Of a stretch of 64,000 bases of DNA, positions 1 through 8,545 are shown piece after piece. Below the pieces are notes generated by a model. That model saw only the letters and a list, made by a program, of their open reading frames with translations. It had not been told where the DNA came from and made no database searches. Origin of the DNA: Alkalimonas mucilaginosa (GTDB lineage Bacteria > Pseudomonadota > Gammaproteobacteria > Enterobacterales > Alteromonadaceae); NCBI RefSeq assembly GCF_036327005.1, contig NZ_JAUGZK010000003.1:359857-423856 (forward strand), written 5' to 3'. The translations under genes and the position numbers were made by a program. Position 1 is the stretch's first letter. Each line of letters opens with the position of its first letter.

Positions 1-659
1 AATAACCCCAGAGTTGCTGGCACTGGTACAGACGTCACTGGATCTGGTGTATTTAAAGGCACGCCCGAAAACACCAGTTGATTCTGGGACAAAGGATTGG
101 TCAGCACATACAGGCTAAACTGACTTTCAATGCTATCCAGGCTGGCTAACCAATTCGTGGCTAAATCGCGCACTACGCCACCGGTCCGTACTCTGAAATC
201 ACCGGTACGAAGATTCCAGTTAGCCGATGTTTCGTGCACAATTTCCCACAATGCCAACTGAAATGCAGCATTGCTGGTTGCATCACCCACTACCGGATGA
301 TAGGCAGTGTATAAACGCTCAATGGCTTGAGATTGAGTCGCTGAAAACACCTGAGAAGTTTCTACCAGATTATAGCTATGCCAGCCGGACCGGACACCTT
401 GTGTAAACTCAACGCAAAAAGCATCAACCGACATACCATTCACATCAAAGGGTAGCGCCGAAAGATCAGTGTCAGCGCGCAAATTAAACTGCATCAAGCC
501 AGCATCGACGGTTGAGTTAGCCCCTTTATGCCTCAATTGCACAGACTGGCCATTCATGTCCGCATAATTAGCTTCAACAATCAGACTTGCACTGGCCTGT
601 TGGCTAACCATGGATGCAGCCAAAACAGCGGCGGCGGTGAAGCAAAAGCGAAATTTCAT
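1..659 (-). CDS. PEP-CTERM-type secreted protein (3' end outside window)
   Basis: The reading frame is open from an ATG at 659 to the window edge, giving 219 codons with no stop. A strong Shine-Dalgarno (AAGGAG) lies about 9 nt upstream. Residues 1-24 form a signal peptide (basic start, AAAVLAA core, ASA cleavage site). The mature part carries Cys and Trp residues in contexts such as DAFCVEF and ALWEIVHE that I associate with secreted PEP-CTERM proteins. The last visible residues, VPVPATLGLL, match the start of the PEP-CTERM-like sorting tail variant found in marine gammaproteobacteria. The following hydrophobic helix and basic end would lie outside the window. Such proteins are processed by exosortase and often go to the surface or matrix. 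Molecular function is unknown, and no exosortase gene is visible here. It reads in the same direction as the upstream LytTR regulator, across a 191-bp gap. Confidence 0.8.
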   Translation of the reverse strand, partial: MKFRFCFTAAAVLAASMVSQQASASLIVEANYADMNGQSVQLRHKGANSTVDAGLMQFNLRADTDLSALPFDVNGMSVDAFCVEFTQGVRSGWHSYNLVETSQVFSATQSQAIERLYTAYHPVVGDATSNAAFQLALWEIVHETSANWNLRTGDFRVRTGGVVRDLATNWLASLDSIESQFSLYVLTNPLSQNQLVFSGVPLNTPDPVTSVPVPATLGL

Positions 660-850
660 CTGGATCTCTCCTTGTCAGATGGTGAAAACCCAAACCTGAA
701 CGGAAGGGCTGTACAGCAATGCGGTGGGTCCTGATAGCAGAACTACAAACAACACTGCAAAATAGGTTTGCATTGCCGGAAACGCTTTTGCAAACAAGGG
801 CTATTGTACAAGAATCACACAACATGATGCAACGCTAATTTATGCTGCTA

Positions 851-1642
851 TTATGTTAACCGAACTTTGAGTTCACGGCTGAAAGTTCGGCTGACTTTCA
901 GCGTCTTTTGGTTGCTTAGGATGGCATGATATTCAGAGTTGTTAAGCGGTTCTAAGCGAGTAATGTGCTTAAGATTAACGATAGTGGATTTATGGATCCT
1001 TAAAAAACAGGCTGGCAGGGTTTCTTTGATCAAGCCTTTCATTCGAGCACGCATCACAAAAGTATCGTTTTGAGTGTGTACACACATGTAATCGCCTGCA
1101 GCATCTATCCACAAAATATCAGTATAAGGTATCAACTGCACCGGCTGATGGCCATCCTGGATCACCAGCTTGTCCTGGTGAATGGAATAGTCTGGCTCTG
1201 TCCCAGGCGTTATTTGTTGCTCCCTTTGCTGCAACTGATCCACCGCGGCCAGCAGTTGTTGCTTGCTGGCTGGCCGATACAGGCTATCGCTGACCCTGGC
1301 GATGGCTTCGGCCAACCGCTCTGTTTTCACCGGTTTAAGCAAGTAATCCAGCGCCCGCACTTCAAACGCCTGCACCGCATACTGATGAAAGGCGGTGACA
1401 AAGACAATGGCCGGACAGGCCTCTGGTTGCAGCTGCCTGACCAGCTCAAAACCGGATTTGCCGGGCATTTCAATATCAAGAAAAATCAAGTCAGGAGCGC
1501 ACTGATTGATGAATGTCAGGGCCTGATCCACCGTGCCGGCCTGACCGATGATCTCAACCTCAGCAAAAGCCGCAAGCCGAATAGCCAGCCCTTCAATGGC
1601 GCTGGGTTCGTCATCCACCAACAGGGTTTTCAGTGTGTTCAT
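851..1642 (-). CDS. LytTR-family response regulator
   Basis: A 263-aa two-component response regulator. The receiver domain covers about residues 5-120: acidic pair in LLVDDEPSA, phospho-acceptor Asp in LIFLDIEMPG, Lys in YLLKPVK. A LytTR DNA-binding domain covers about 160-260, with the typical IPYTDILWIDAAGDYMCVHT start and the LRIHKSTIVNL stretch. LytTR proteins bind imperfect direct repeats upstream of target promoters. Its ATG overlaps the stop of the kinase gene by 4 nt (ATGA), so the two are translationally coupled and very likely cognate. The pair follows a GH3 beta-glucosidase and a TonB receptor gene on the same strand. Control of that carbohydrate locus is an inference. Confidence 0.9.
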   Translation of the reverse strand: MNTLKTLLVDDEPSAIEGLAIRLAAFAEVEIIGQAGTVDQALTFINQCAPDLIFLDIEMPGKSGFELVRQLQPEACPAIVFVTAFHQYAVQAFEVRALDYLLKPVKTERLAEAIARVSDSLYRPASKQQLLAAVDQLQQREQQITPGTEPDYSIHQDKLVIQDGHQPVQLIPYTDILWIDAAGDYMCVHTQNDTFVMRARMKGLIKETLPACFLRIHKSTIVNLKHITRLEPLNNSEYHAILSNQKTLKVSRTFSRELKVRLT

Positions 1643-2730
1643 AGCGATTCTCTTACCGTCCGCGCTGTCGCTTTTTGCTGATATGCCTGTTCACGCGGCA
1701 GCCGGATACGGATCCAGGCACCACCTTCAGGCTGATTGCCGCAGTGAAATTCACTGTGCTCAGGGTAAATCAGCTGCAAGCGCTCCTGACAGTTTTTCAT
1801 GCCAATGCCGCCGACTTCAGAACCAGGATCACCAAAACCGCTGCCATTGTCGCGAATATCAATCTGCAAATGCTCACCAACACAGCCAAAGGTCACCGAA
1901 ATCTCCATGCTGCTCTGCTGGCTCATGCCATGTTTCAGTGCATTCTCAACCAGCGGTTGCAGCAACAAGGATGGGATCAACAACTGCTCACAAGCGGTGT
2001 CGCTGTGAATCTGGACATTCAAATGGCTTTGAAAGCGGCACTGCTCTATATCAACATAGGTTTGCAAAATGGCGACTTCTTCTTGCACAGTAATTTTTGC
2101 CAGCGGATCAGTATACAAACTATAGCGTAATAAATCGCACAGTTTTTCCAGCATGCCCACCGCCTGACTGTTGTGCTGCTTTAAAATCAGGGTGCAAATG
2201 GCGTTGATGCTGTTGAACATAAAATGAGGATTGAGCTGATAGCGCAGCATTTTTAGCTGTGACTCTTTGGCAAGGTGCATGGCTTCTGCTGCTTTGTGCC
2301 GCTGCTCGACATTGTCCAGATAAATCTTGATGCCATAATACCCTGCCGTCCAGGTAGCCAGCATGGTCAAGGAGGCCGAGGTCCAGGTACCAAAATCGAA
2401 CCAGGTCATCGGCTGCCACCAACTACCGTAAAACCCTTGCAGGGTGAACCATTTAAACTGCGTCCACAGCAAAGAGGCGGTCATCAAATAGCCCAGATGC
2501 AACGCGATGCTTAGGCGGGCCTGGTGTCGCCGGGCAGTGGCGTACAGCCGGCGCAGCAACAGGGTGATCAAAAAGCCGCAACTGGTATCGAGCACCAAGT
2601 GCCCAAGATGAATGTTCCAGGGCTCTGGCCCTGGAATTTTTATCAATAACTCAGTTAAAAGCGCATAGGCCGCCCAGCCGCAGCACTGGCACAGCCAGAA
2701 CAACTGATCTTTGGACTCCAGTTTTATCAC
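1639..2730 (-). CDS. LytS/YehU-type sensor histidine kinase
   Basis: An inner-membrane histidine kinase of 363 aa from the GTG at 2730. Four hydrophobic segments fill about residues 10-125. A His_kinase domain follows with the family motif LRYQLNPHFMFNSINA (phospho-His near 167), then an HATPase_c domain with N-box PLVENALKHG (about 262) and G-box DNGSGFG (about 293). There is no large periplasmic domain, so the signal is probably sensed in or at the membrane. A more upstream in-frame GTG at 2769 would put the start within a hairpin and only 6 nt from the upstream stop, with no ribosome site. The GTG at 2730 has AAGGA 11 nt upstream, so I prefer it. It is coupled to the LytTR regulator by a 4-nt overlap. 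Confidence 0.85.
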   Translation of the reverse strand: MIKLESKDQLFWLCQCCGWAAYALLTELLIKIPGPEPWNIHLGHLVLDTSCGFLITLLLRRLYATARRHQARLSIALHLGYLMTASLLWTQFKWFTLQGFYGSWWQPMTWFDFGTWTSASLTMLATWTAGYYGIKIYLDNVEQRHKAAEAMHLAKESQLKMLRYQLNPHFMFNSINAICTLILKQHNSQAVGMLEKLCDLLRYSLYTDPLAKITVQEEVAILQTYVDIEQCRFQSHLNVQIHSDTACEQLLIPSLLLQPLVENALKHGMSQQSSMEISVTFGCVGEHLQIDIRDNGSGFGDPGSEVGGIGMKNCQERLQLIYPEHSEFHCGNQPEGGAWIRIRLPREQAYQQKATARTVRESL

Positions 2731-2747
2731 TCTTGCTGTATTCCTTC

Positions 2748-2767
2748 GCCCGCCTTTCAGGACGGGC
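2748..2767 (-). terminator. Small GC hairpin after the GH3 gene
   Basis: GCCCGCC and GACGGGC flank a six-base loop. Five GC pairs are continuous, then one mismatch. It lies directly after the beta-glucosidase stop (2776) and before the preferred kinase start (2730). No T-run follows on the minus strand, so it may be a partial attenuator or RNA-processing signal rather than a full terminator. Confidence 0.3.
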
Positions 2768-2775
2768 ACTAGTTA

Positions 2776-5364
2776 CTAATTACACGCCTGCAACAGCGCA
2801 GTTTCTGCCGTGCTCTCCACCAGAGCGACCTCGGCGATGGCCAGGCTAAAGGTTCCACCAGCCCGAATGCGCAGCAGATCTTCTACTTTGTCCGGTGCTT
2901 GCGATGCTGCCGAACCTGAAGCTGCTGCATCGCAATAAAGCGGCCATGCCATCCTAACCCATTGCCCACGCTCAAGACCAGCCAGCAGTGGCAACAAGGA
3001 CTCGGAGCGGGCGCAATCCTGCTGCTGACACAACAGCTCCAGTTGCACAGCAGCAGTCGGCGCTTGATCCAGCCGGATGCTCATTTGCAGCCATTGAGCG
3101 CTGTCTGCCTCGCCTGACGTCTGCAACACACTAAATGGCTGTGGCATGCTGTACTGCAAGCTGGCCACGGCTGGTTGCTGCTGGTTATTCCAGACAAACT
3201 TGCGGCCATCTTCCTGATAAGCCAGATTGACCGACTGCATCGAGAGACTGCGGCCGTCGGCACTGACGGCTGAGGAAGCCGTGGTGGCCACTTTATCGGC
3301 TCTGCCATCGTTCAATTGCCAGCGCAGGCCATCGGCCAGGTTGCGGACAAACAGTGCTACACCTGTTCCCGTTTCAGGCTCTGGCGCAGGGCTGGTCTTT
3401 TCGTGCAAAGGCTCAAGCTCCACCGCATCGGCATACGTCAGGCCATAGCCGTACGCGAACAGTGGCTGGTAGTCGTCATCGTGCACATTCAGCAAGAACT
3501 GGTCGTCGTATTTCGGCCAGGAAAAGCTGAGGGTGCCGCTAAAATCGTACTGGATGTTGCCCTTCGCATCACGCAGCAGTACATCGGCAATGCCCTGACC
3601 TTCCGAGCCTGGCAACCAGGCGGCAACAAAGGCATCGGATGCATTCAGCTCTTTATTGACCCAGAGCGGCCGGCCAGTCAAAAAGACCGTCACCACAGGG
3701 ATCCCCTGGGCTTGCAACCGATGCAACAATGCTAAGTCTTGCTTATTGCCGTACTGGTACTCCAACCGCTGAATATCGCCATACCACTCGGCGTAAGGCT
3801 CTTCGCCAATCACCACAATGGCAACATCGGGCTTTTCTTCAAAATGCCCATCAACACTAAGCTCAGCGCTGCCACCCGCTGCAATGATCTGCTGGCGTAG
3901 CCCCTGATAGATGGAAGTCGCATTGGGGAAATCGGCATTGGTGTTGTCGGTACCCTGCCAGGACACGCTCCAGCCACCGGCTTGCTTGGCTATGTTGTCG
4001 GCGCCATCCCCGGCAATCAACACCCGGCTGTTTGGCGCCAATGGCAGCAGTTGCTGATTATTTTTTAGCAGTACCAGCGACTGGCGCACGGCCCGCCGTG
4101 CCAGCTCCCGATGCTCCGGCGCATTAAACCACTGAGTTTGAGACGACTCAGGCCGGCTGGATGGTTTACCGCGCTGAAATAGCCCCCAGCGGATTTTAGC
4201 CCGTAAAAAACGGCGCACCGCATCATCAATGCGCTCAAGCGGGATCCGGCCATCTTTTACCTGCTGTACTGTGTTGTGGTAGAAAGCTTCGAAATGCTCC
4301 GGCACCATCATTACGTCGACACCAGCATTAAAGGCCGCCGCGCATTGCTCCAGATCGCAGCCATCGACAAACATATGGGCATTCCAGTCGCTGATCACAA
4401 AGCCATCAAAACCCATCTGGTTTTTCAGCACCTCGGTCAGCAGGTACTGATCACCATGCACCCGCTTGCCATTCCAGCTGTTAAAAGAGGCCATCACCGA
4501 CTGCACGCCAGCGGCGATGGCGGTGTAATAGCCGGCGGCATGGATTTCACGCAAGCTGGTTTCATCCAGCAGGGTATCGCCGCGGTCCAGGCCATTTTCG
4601 GTGCCGCCATCGCCGATAAAGTGCTTGGCGGTCGCCATGCGGTAATGGCCGCGCAAAAAGTTATCACCAATCTCCCCCTGCAAACCGCTGACCATAGGCC
4701 CAGCGTACTCGGCAACTATGGCCGGATCTTCGGAATAACTTTCGTAGGCACGGCCCCAGCGATCATCGCGCACCACCGCCACGGTTGGCGCAAAGGTCCA
4801 TTCAATGCCGGTGACAGCAACCTCTTTGGCGGTGGCCTCGCCTATCAGGCGGATCAGCTCCGGGTCCCGCGCCGCTCCCAGGCCAATATTGTGCGGAAAT
4901 AAGGTGGCGCCATAAACATTGCTGTGGCCATGCATGGCATCGGTACCCCAGATGGTCGGAATACTGCTGCCATCCAGGCTGCTGTCTATCGATGCCAGAT
5001 ACATCGCATCGGCCAACTGCAGCCAGGTTGCCACATCGGCCCGCTTGTTACCATAAGGGGCGGTATTGCCGCCATTGAGGTAAGAGCCAAAGCCGTACTG
5101 ACGCATTTGTTCCACCGTCAGATAACCAATTTCCGGCTGGATCAGCTGGGCAACTTTCTGCTCGATGGTCATATCGGCCAGCAAACCATCAATTTTTTGT
5201 TCGATAGCCGGGTCGACTTGCAGGGCCGACTGTACTCGCGGCCAGTTGCCGCTATCGTCAGGCTGTGCAAAACAGCCGGCAGCCGCTACTAAGCCCCCGG
5301 CGGCCAACAGTGCAGTTTTTACCATCAAAACTTTCGGTCTAAATCGCTTTGAAACAGATAACAT
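2776..5364 (-). CDS. Glycoside hydrolase family 3 beta-glucosidase
   Basis: An 862-aa GH3 exo-beta-glucosidase, exported. Start chosen at 5364, which has AAGGA 7 nt upstream; a longer in-frame start at 5415 adds residues ahead of a good signal sequence. The N-terminus (KVLMVKTALLAAGG..AAAGC) is a signal peptide with a poor lipobox, so it is periplasmic or a lipoprotein. The GH3 barrel shows TIWGTDAMHGHSNV, TAKHFIGDGGTENG and the nucleophile motif GFVISDWNAH (Asp near 322). A GH3 C-terminal domain follows (SLVLLKNNQQLLPL, VVIGEEPYAEWYGD), then a roughly 170-residue ExoP-like galactose-binding C-terminal domain. It probably hydrolyses beta-glucosides or oligosaccharides imported by the upstream TonB receptor. 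Substrate linkage cannot be fixed from sequence. Confidence 0.92.
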   Translation of the reverse strand: MLSVSKRFRPKVLMVKTALLAAGGLVAAAGCFAQPDDSGNWPRVQSALQVDPAIEQKIDGLLADMTIEQKVAQLIQPEIGYLTVEQMRQYGFGSYLNGGNTAPYGNKRADVATWLQLADAMYLASIDSSLDGSSIPTIWGTDAMHGHSNVYGATLFPHNIGLGAARDPELIRLIGEATAKEVAVTGIEWTFAPTVAVVRDDRWGRAYESYSEDPAIVAEYAGPMVSGLQGEIGDNFLRGHYRMATAKHFIGDGGTENGLDRGDTLLDETSLREIHAAGYYTAIAAGVQSVMASFNSWNGKRVHGDQYLLTEVLKNQMGFDGFVISDWNAHMFVDGCDLEQCAAAFNAGVDVMMVPEHFEAFYHNTVQQVKDGRIPLERIDDAVRRFLRAKIRWGLFQRGKPSSRPESSQTQWFNAPEHRELARRAVRQSLVLLKNNQQLLPLAPNSRVLIAGDGADNIAKQAGGWSVSWQGTDNTNADFPNATSIYQGLRQQIIAAGGSAELSVDGHFEEKPDVAIVVIGEEPYAEWYGDIQRLEYQYGNKQDLALLHRLQAQGIPVVTVFLTGRPLWVNKELNASDAFVAAWLPGSEGQGIADVLLRDAKGNIQYDFSGTLSFSWPKYDDQFLLNVHDDDYQPLFAYGYGLTYADAVELEPLHEKTSPAPEPETGTGVALFVRNLADGLRWQLNDGRADKVATTASSAVSADGRSLSMQSVNLAYQEDGRKFVWNNQQQPAVASLQYSMPQPFSVLQTSGEADSAQWLQMSIRLDQAPTAAVQLELLCQQQDCARSESLLPLLAGLERGQWVRMAWPLYCDAAASGSAASQAPDKVEDLLRIRAGGTFSLAIAEVALVESTAETALLQACN

Positions 5365-5523
5365 AACAAAATCCTTGCAGTTGAATCCGATACTATAGAA
5401 CAGCATAGCAGCCACCAGACTGTGCTTTTAATGAGGAATGTATTCAATAAAGTCGTAATAAGCCCAGGCCAAGCGGAAGCTACGCTCCAAGCGAATGCTG
5501 TTGCACCGTTCATTCCTCACCTG

Positions 5524-5556
5524 CTGCCCGCCGGCCTGACAAAGCCGTGCGGGCAG
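5524..5556 (-). terminator. Stem-loop downstream of TonB-dependent receptor gene
   Basis: CTGCCCGC (5524-5531) pairs perfectly with GCGGGCAG (5549-5556). A further four inner pairs (CGGC/GCCG) follow after a one-base bulge, with an 8-base loop. It starts 15 nt after the receptor stop codon. There is no T-run on the minus strand, so termination efficiency is uncertain; it may separate the receptor and beta-glucosidase transcripts. Confidence 0.4.
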
Positions 5557-5570
5557 GTAAGTTGGCTTGC

Positions 5571-8252
5571 TTAGAAGTTAAAACCAGCCCGGATCCCATA
5601 ATGACGCGGCATGCCAAAGCTGCCTTTCGGAATGCCTTTGCCGGTATTATTCCAGTACTGCACCTGTTGGTTGCTGGCATTGCTGACAAAGACCTCGGCA
5701 TACCATAGCTGACTTTGTGGCTCGTACTTCAGAGCAGCATTCAGCATGCTGTATGCACCCCGTTTGTCACTGATATAAAGTGCAGCCTCATCCGATACGG
5801 CAAAATCCATATCATCCAGGTGTTTGTCCAGATTCCAGATGGTGGTGTAGGACGATGCTTTCCAGTTCCAGTTAAACCAGCCATGTAGATAGCCATAACG
5901 CCCCAATTCCAGACTATGGGTATAGCTGATATTGGCACTGAAACGTGGTGTCATCGCCAGATCGTTGCCTTTAAGGTTGGTGGTTAGCAGGGTATTTTCC
6001 GGATCGATCGAATCTTCATACGACAGATCAAACAGGTACTCCGGATCATAGTCCCACTTGGTGATCCAGTCTTTGGTAACGCGGGCATGCGTCCAAGTGA
6101 CATAGCCGGTAAAGCGGCCGCTTGGGTAGGGTTTCCAGTCAAACTCCAGCTCCATGCCTTTGATCACGGCATCCGGCACGTTTTGAGTGAAGTAGGCAAT
6201 CACAGGTCTGTTACGAAACTCCAGAATTGGCTGACCATCGCCGCCCAAAATCGGGTTACCATTCTCATCTTCTACCGGTGACAAACGCTCCACATTGCCA
6301 ATGGAACCCACCGAAGCGTACTGCATGTCTTTGTAATCGGTGTAGAAAAACGCCGCTTGCAGGTTGAGTGAGTTGTCAAAAAAGCTGGATTTGGCACCAA
6401 ACTCCAGCGTGATCACTTTTTCCGGGTCAAACTGGGTTTCAAACCGGTTTACTTCGCCGGTTCGGTCATTGACCACCTCGAACACATCACCGATACCACC
6501 GGCTTTAAAACCAGACGCCAGATAGCTGTACAACATGGTGTCCTGACTCAGGTTGTAATCCAGGCCAATGCGAAAATCATGGTTGCGCCACTGGCCTTTG
6601 TTGTCGTTTTCAAAATAAGAGCCATACAAAGAACTATCGTGGAAGTAATCAACCGGCAGGTTGCTTAGCTCAGTACGGTTAAACCAGCCAGGCGCACAGC
6701 CATCGGCATTGGAGCAACGATAGGTCCGCCCCCCCTTATCCTGTTTGGTTTCATTGCTGTAGCGATAGCCCAGGGTGCCATGCAAATTATTGGTGAGTTT
6801 GTAAGTGCCCTGGCCGAATGCAGCATAGGCTTTGGTAGAGCGATCCGGCTGATCCCAGAATGCCTTATCATCCATCGGGTTGTCGTAGTAACCAAGAGTA
6901 CTGGTTTTTTCGAAGAAATAATTCACCCCGGCAATCCACACCAGATCACCAAACTCATTGGACTGCAACTGCAATTCGGTCGAATAGGATTTAGCCCCGG
7001 TGCCTTTTAAAAAATAAATGGCACCGTCCCAGGGATCCAGGCCAACTTCACTGTCCTGCGCTGAAGCACGATCCATGTTCTCGTAGCCCAGTTGCCACAC
7101 CAGGCTGAGCTCATCGTTGAGTTCATAATTAAAATTGTTGCGCAAATAGGTAATGTCCAGTTTCAACTCACCCGGCACATTAACCACCGCCTGATAGGTA
7201 TTGTCGCTGGGTAAAAAGGAGCTGCAATCACCACCAAACTCGTCCGGACGGCCACGCAGCTGCTCACAATTCACCAAATCCAGGCTGCCACCACTGTTGT
7301 TGCTGTATTGCTGGAACACAGTATGGTTACTAAAGCGACCATGGCTAGGTTGCCACAAAGCACTGATCCGGTACGAATACTCATTGGCATTGTGGTAAAA
7401 ATCTTTTTTGTTGGCGGGAGTCAAGGCCCGTACCCGCTGCGCTTCAGGATCCGTCCCGGCACTATCAATCCACCAGTTCTCACGCTGGGTGACGGTAGAG
7501 CCAATGCCCTGATAGGAATTTTCTGATATGACCGGCGCATTCAGCACCTCCGGGCTTAAACGACGGGTATCGTATTGATTAGGATCCCAGTAGCCTTCCA
7601 GGTACGAATCGCGCTTTAAGCCTTTAGCCGCAATACGAATGGCAAACTCATCATTCACCGGCAGATTGACAAAACCACCAACGCTTCGTGTGTTAAAGCG
7701 ACCAGCCTCCAGATTGACGTTGCCAAAAGTGCCGGAAAAATCAGGCTTGGCAGAAATCACATTGATGCTGCCCACCGTCGAGTTACGGCCAAACAGCGTG
7801 CCCTGAGGCCCACGCAAGGCTTCAACCCGCTCGACATCATACATCAGCGCCAAAGCACCCTGCATCCGGGGCGAGTAGATGCCATCCAGGTGTACGCCGA
7901 CTGCCGGATCTCCGAGCTCCGTAATATTGGTTGAACGTACCCCGCGCATCGAAATAACCGGCGCGGCTTGATCGGTGGCCATGGAGATATCCAGCCCCGG
8001 CACCAGATCGGCCATGTCTTTGATGCTGTTAATACCGCTTTGCCGCAATTGCTCCTGCGTCAATACCGTGATGGCCACTGGCGTTTCCATCAAGGCAGTA
8101 CGGCGCTTGGTGGCAGTGACTGAGATTACCTCAATGGCGCGATCACTTTCAGCCACTGGTTGATTGTCATTGTCGCTGGCACTTTGTGCGGCCATGGCCG
8201 GCAGCGCACCGGCCATCAGCATGGCCAGTGTAATGGCGTTTAACTTGTACAT
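5571..8252 (-). CDS. TonB-dependent outer membrane receptor
   Basis: An 893-aa outer-membrane TonB-dependent transporter. The signal peptide (MYKLNAITLAMLMAG..AMAAQ) is followed by a region with a TonB-box-like stretch (EVISVTATKR). The plug domain (about 50-165) shows GINSIKDMADLVPGLDI, ISMRGVRSTN and VEVLRGPQGTLFGRN-like sequence (VEALRGPQGTLFG). A large beta-barrel ends in the aromatic residue typical of outer-membrane proteins (RAGFNF). The ribosome site GGGAGG precedes the ATG. It lies upstream of the GH3 beta-glucosidase on the same strand, which suggests an oligosaccharide or glycoside ligand. This is context only; receptor sequence does not define the ligand. Confidence 0.92.
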   Translation of the reverse strand: MYKLNAITLAMLMAGALPAMAAQSASDNDNQPVAESDRAIEVISVTATKRRTALMETPVAITVLTQEQLRQSGINSIKDMADLVPGLDISMATDQAAPVISMRGVRSTNITELGDPAVGVHLDGIYSPRMQGALALMYDVERVEALRGPQGTLFGRNSTVGSINVISAKPDFSGTFGNVNLEAGRFNTRSVGGFVNLPVNDEFAIRIAAKGLKRDSYLEGYWDPNQYDTRRLSPEVLNAPVISENSYQGIGSTVTQRENWWIDSAGTDPEAQRVRALTPANKKDFYHNANEYSYRISALWQPSHGRFSNHTVFQQYSNNSGGSLDLVNCEQLRGRPDEFGGDCSSFLPSDNTYQAVVNVPGELKLDITYLRNNFNYELNDELSLVWQLGYENMDRASAQDSEVGLDPWDGAIYFLKGTGAKSYSTELQLQSNEFGDLVWIAGVNYFFEKTSTLGYYDNPMDDKAFWDQPDRSTKAYAAFGQGTYKLTNNLHGTLGYRYSNETKQDKGGRTYRCSNADGCAPGWFNRTELSNLPVDYFHDSSLYGSYFENDNKGQWRNHDFRIGLDYNLSQDTMLYSYLASGFKAGGIGDVFEVVNDRTGEVNRFETQFDPEKVITLEFGAKSSFFDNSLNLQAAFFYTDYKDMQYASVGSIGNVERLSPVEDENGNPILGGDGQPILEFRNRPVIAYFTQNVPDAVIKGMELEFDWKPYPSGRFTGYVTWTHARVTKDWITKWDYDPEYLFDLSYEDSIDPENTLLTTNLKGNDLAMTPRFSANISYTHSLELGRYGYLHGWFNWNWKASSYTTIWNLDKHLDDMDFAVSDEAALYISDKRGAYSMLNAALKYEPQSQLWYAEVFVSNASNQQVQYWNNTGKGIPKGSFGMPRHYGIRAGFNF

Positions 8253-8545
8253 GTCTACCCTCCCCGGGCTCTTGTCATATTATTGTTGTATTGGCAAAGA
8301 CGTGGTGCAGGCCAAGATTTGGATGTTCTGTCGTTATTATTATCATCATTAATCTAGAGGGTTTATTTGATGAGAATCCAGCAAGATTCGATAAGGCGAG
8401 CCCAAGATACTACAACCCGATTATCGCTCTGCTTACTTCGCCAAAGGCTGATAAGCATATGCACGAAGCTTGATCCAGCACATTGCACTTTGGCTACAGA
8501 AGCGTCACACTTGGACCATCCCTAACCGATGTATCAGGAGTGTGC
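8253..8545. other. Divergent intergenic region
   Basis: This 293-bp stretch separates the minus-strand receptor gene from the plus-strand P-type ATPase gene. It is AT-rich around 8320-8370 and must hold both promoters, but I see no convincing -35/-10 pair, operator palindrome or RNA structure. Confidence 0.4.
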
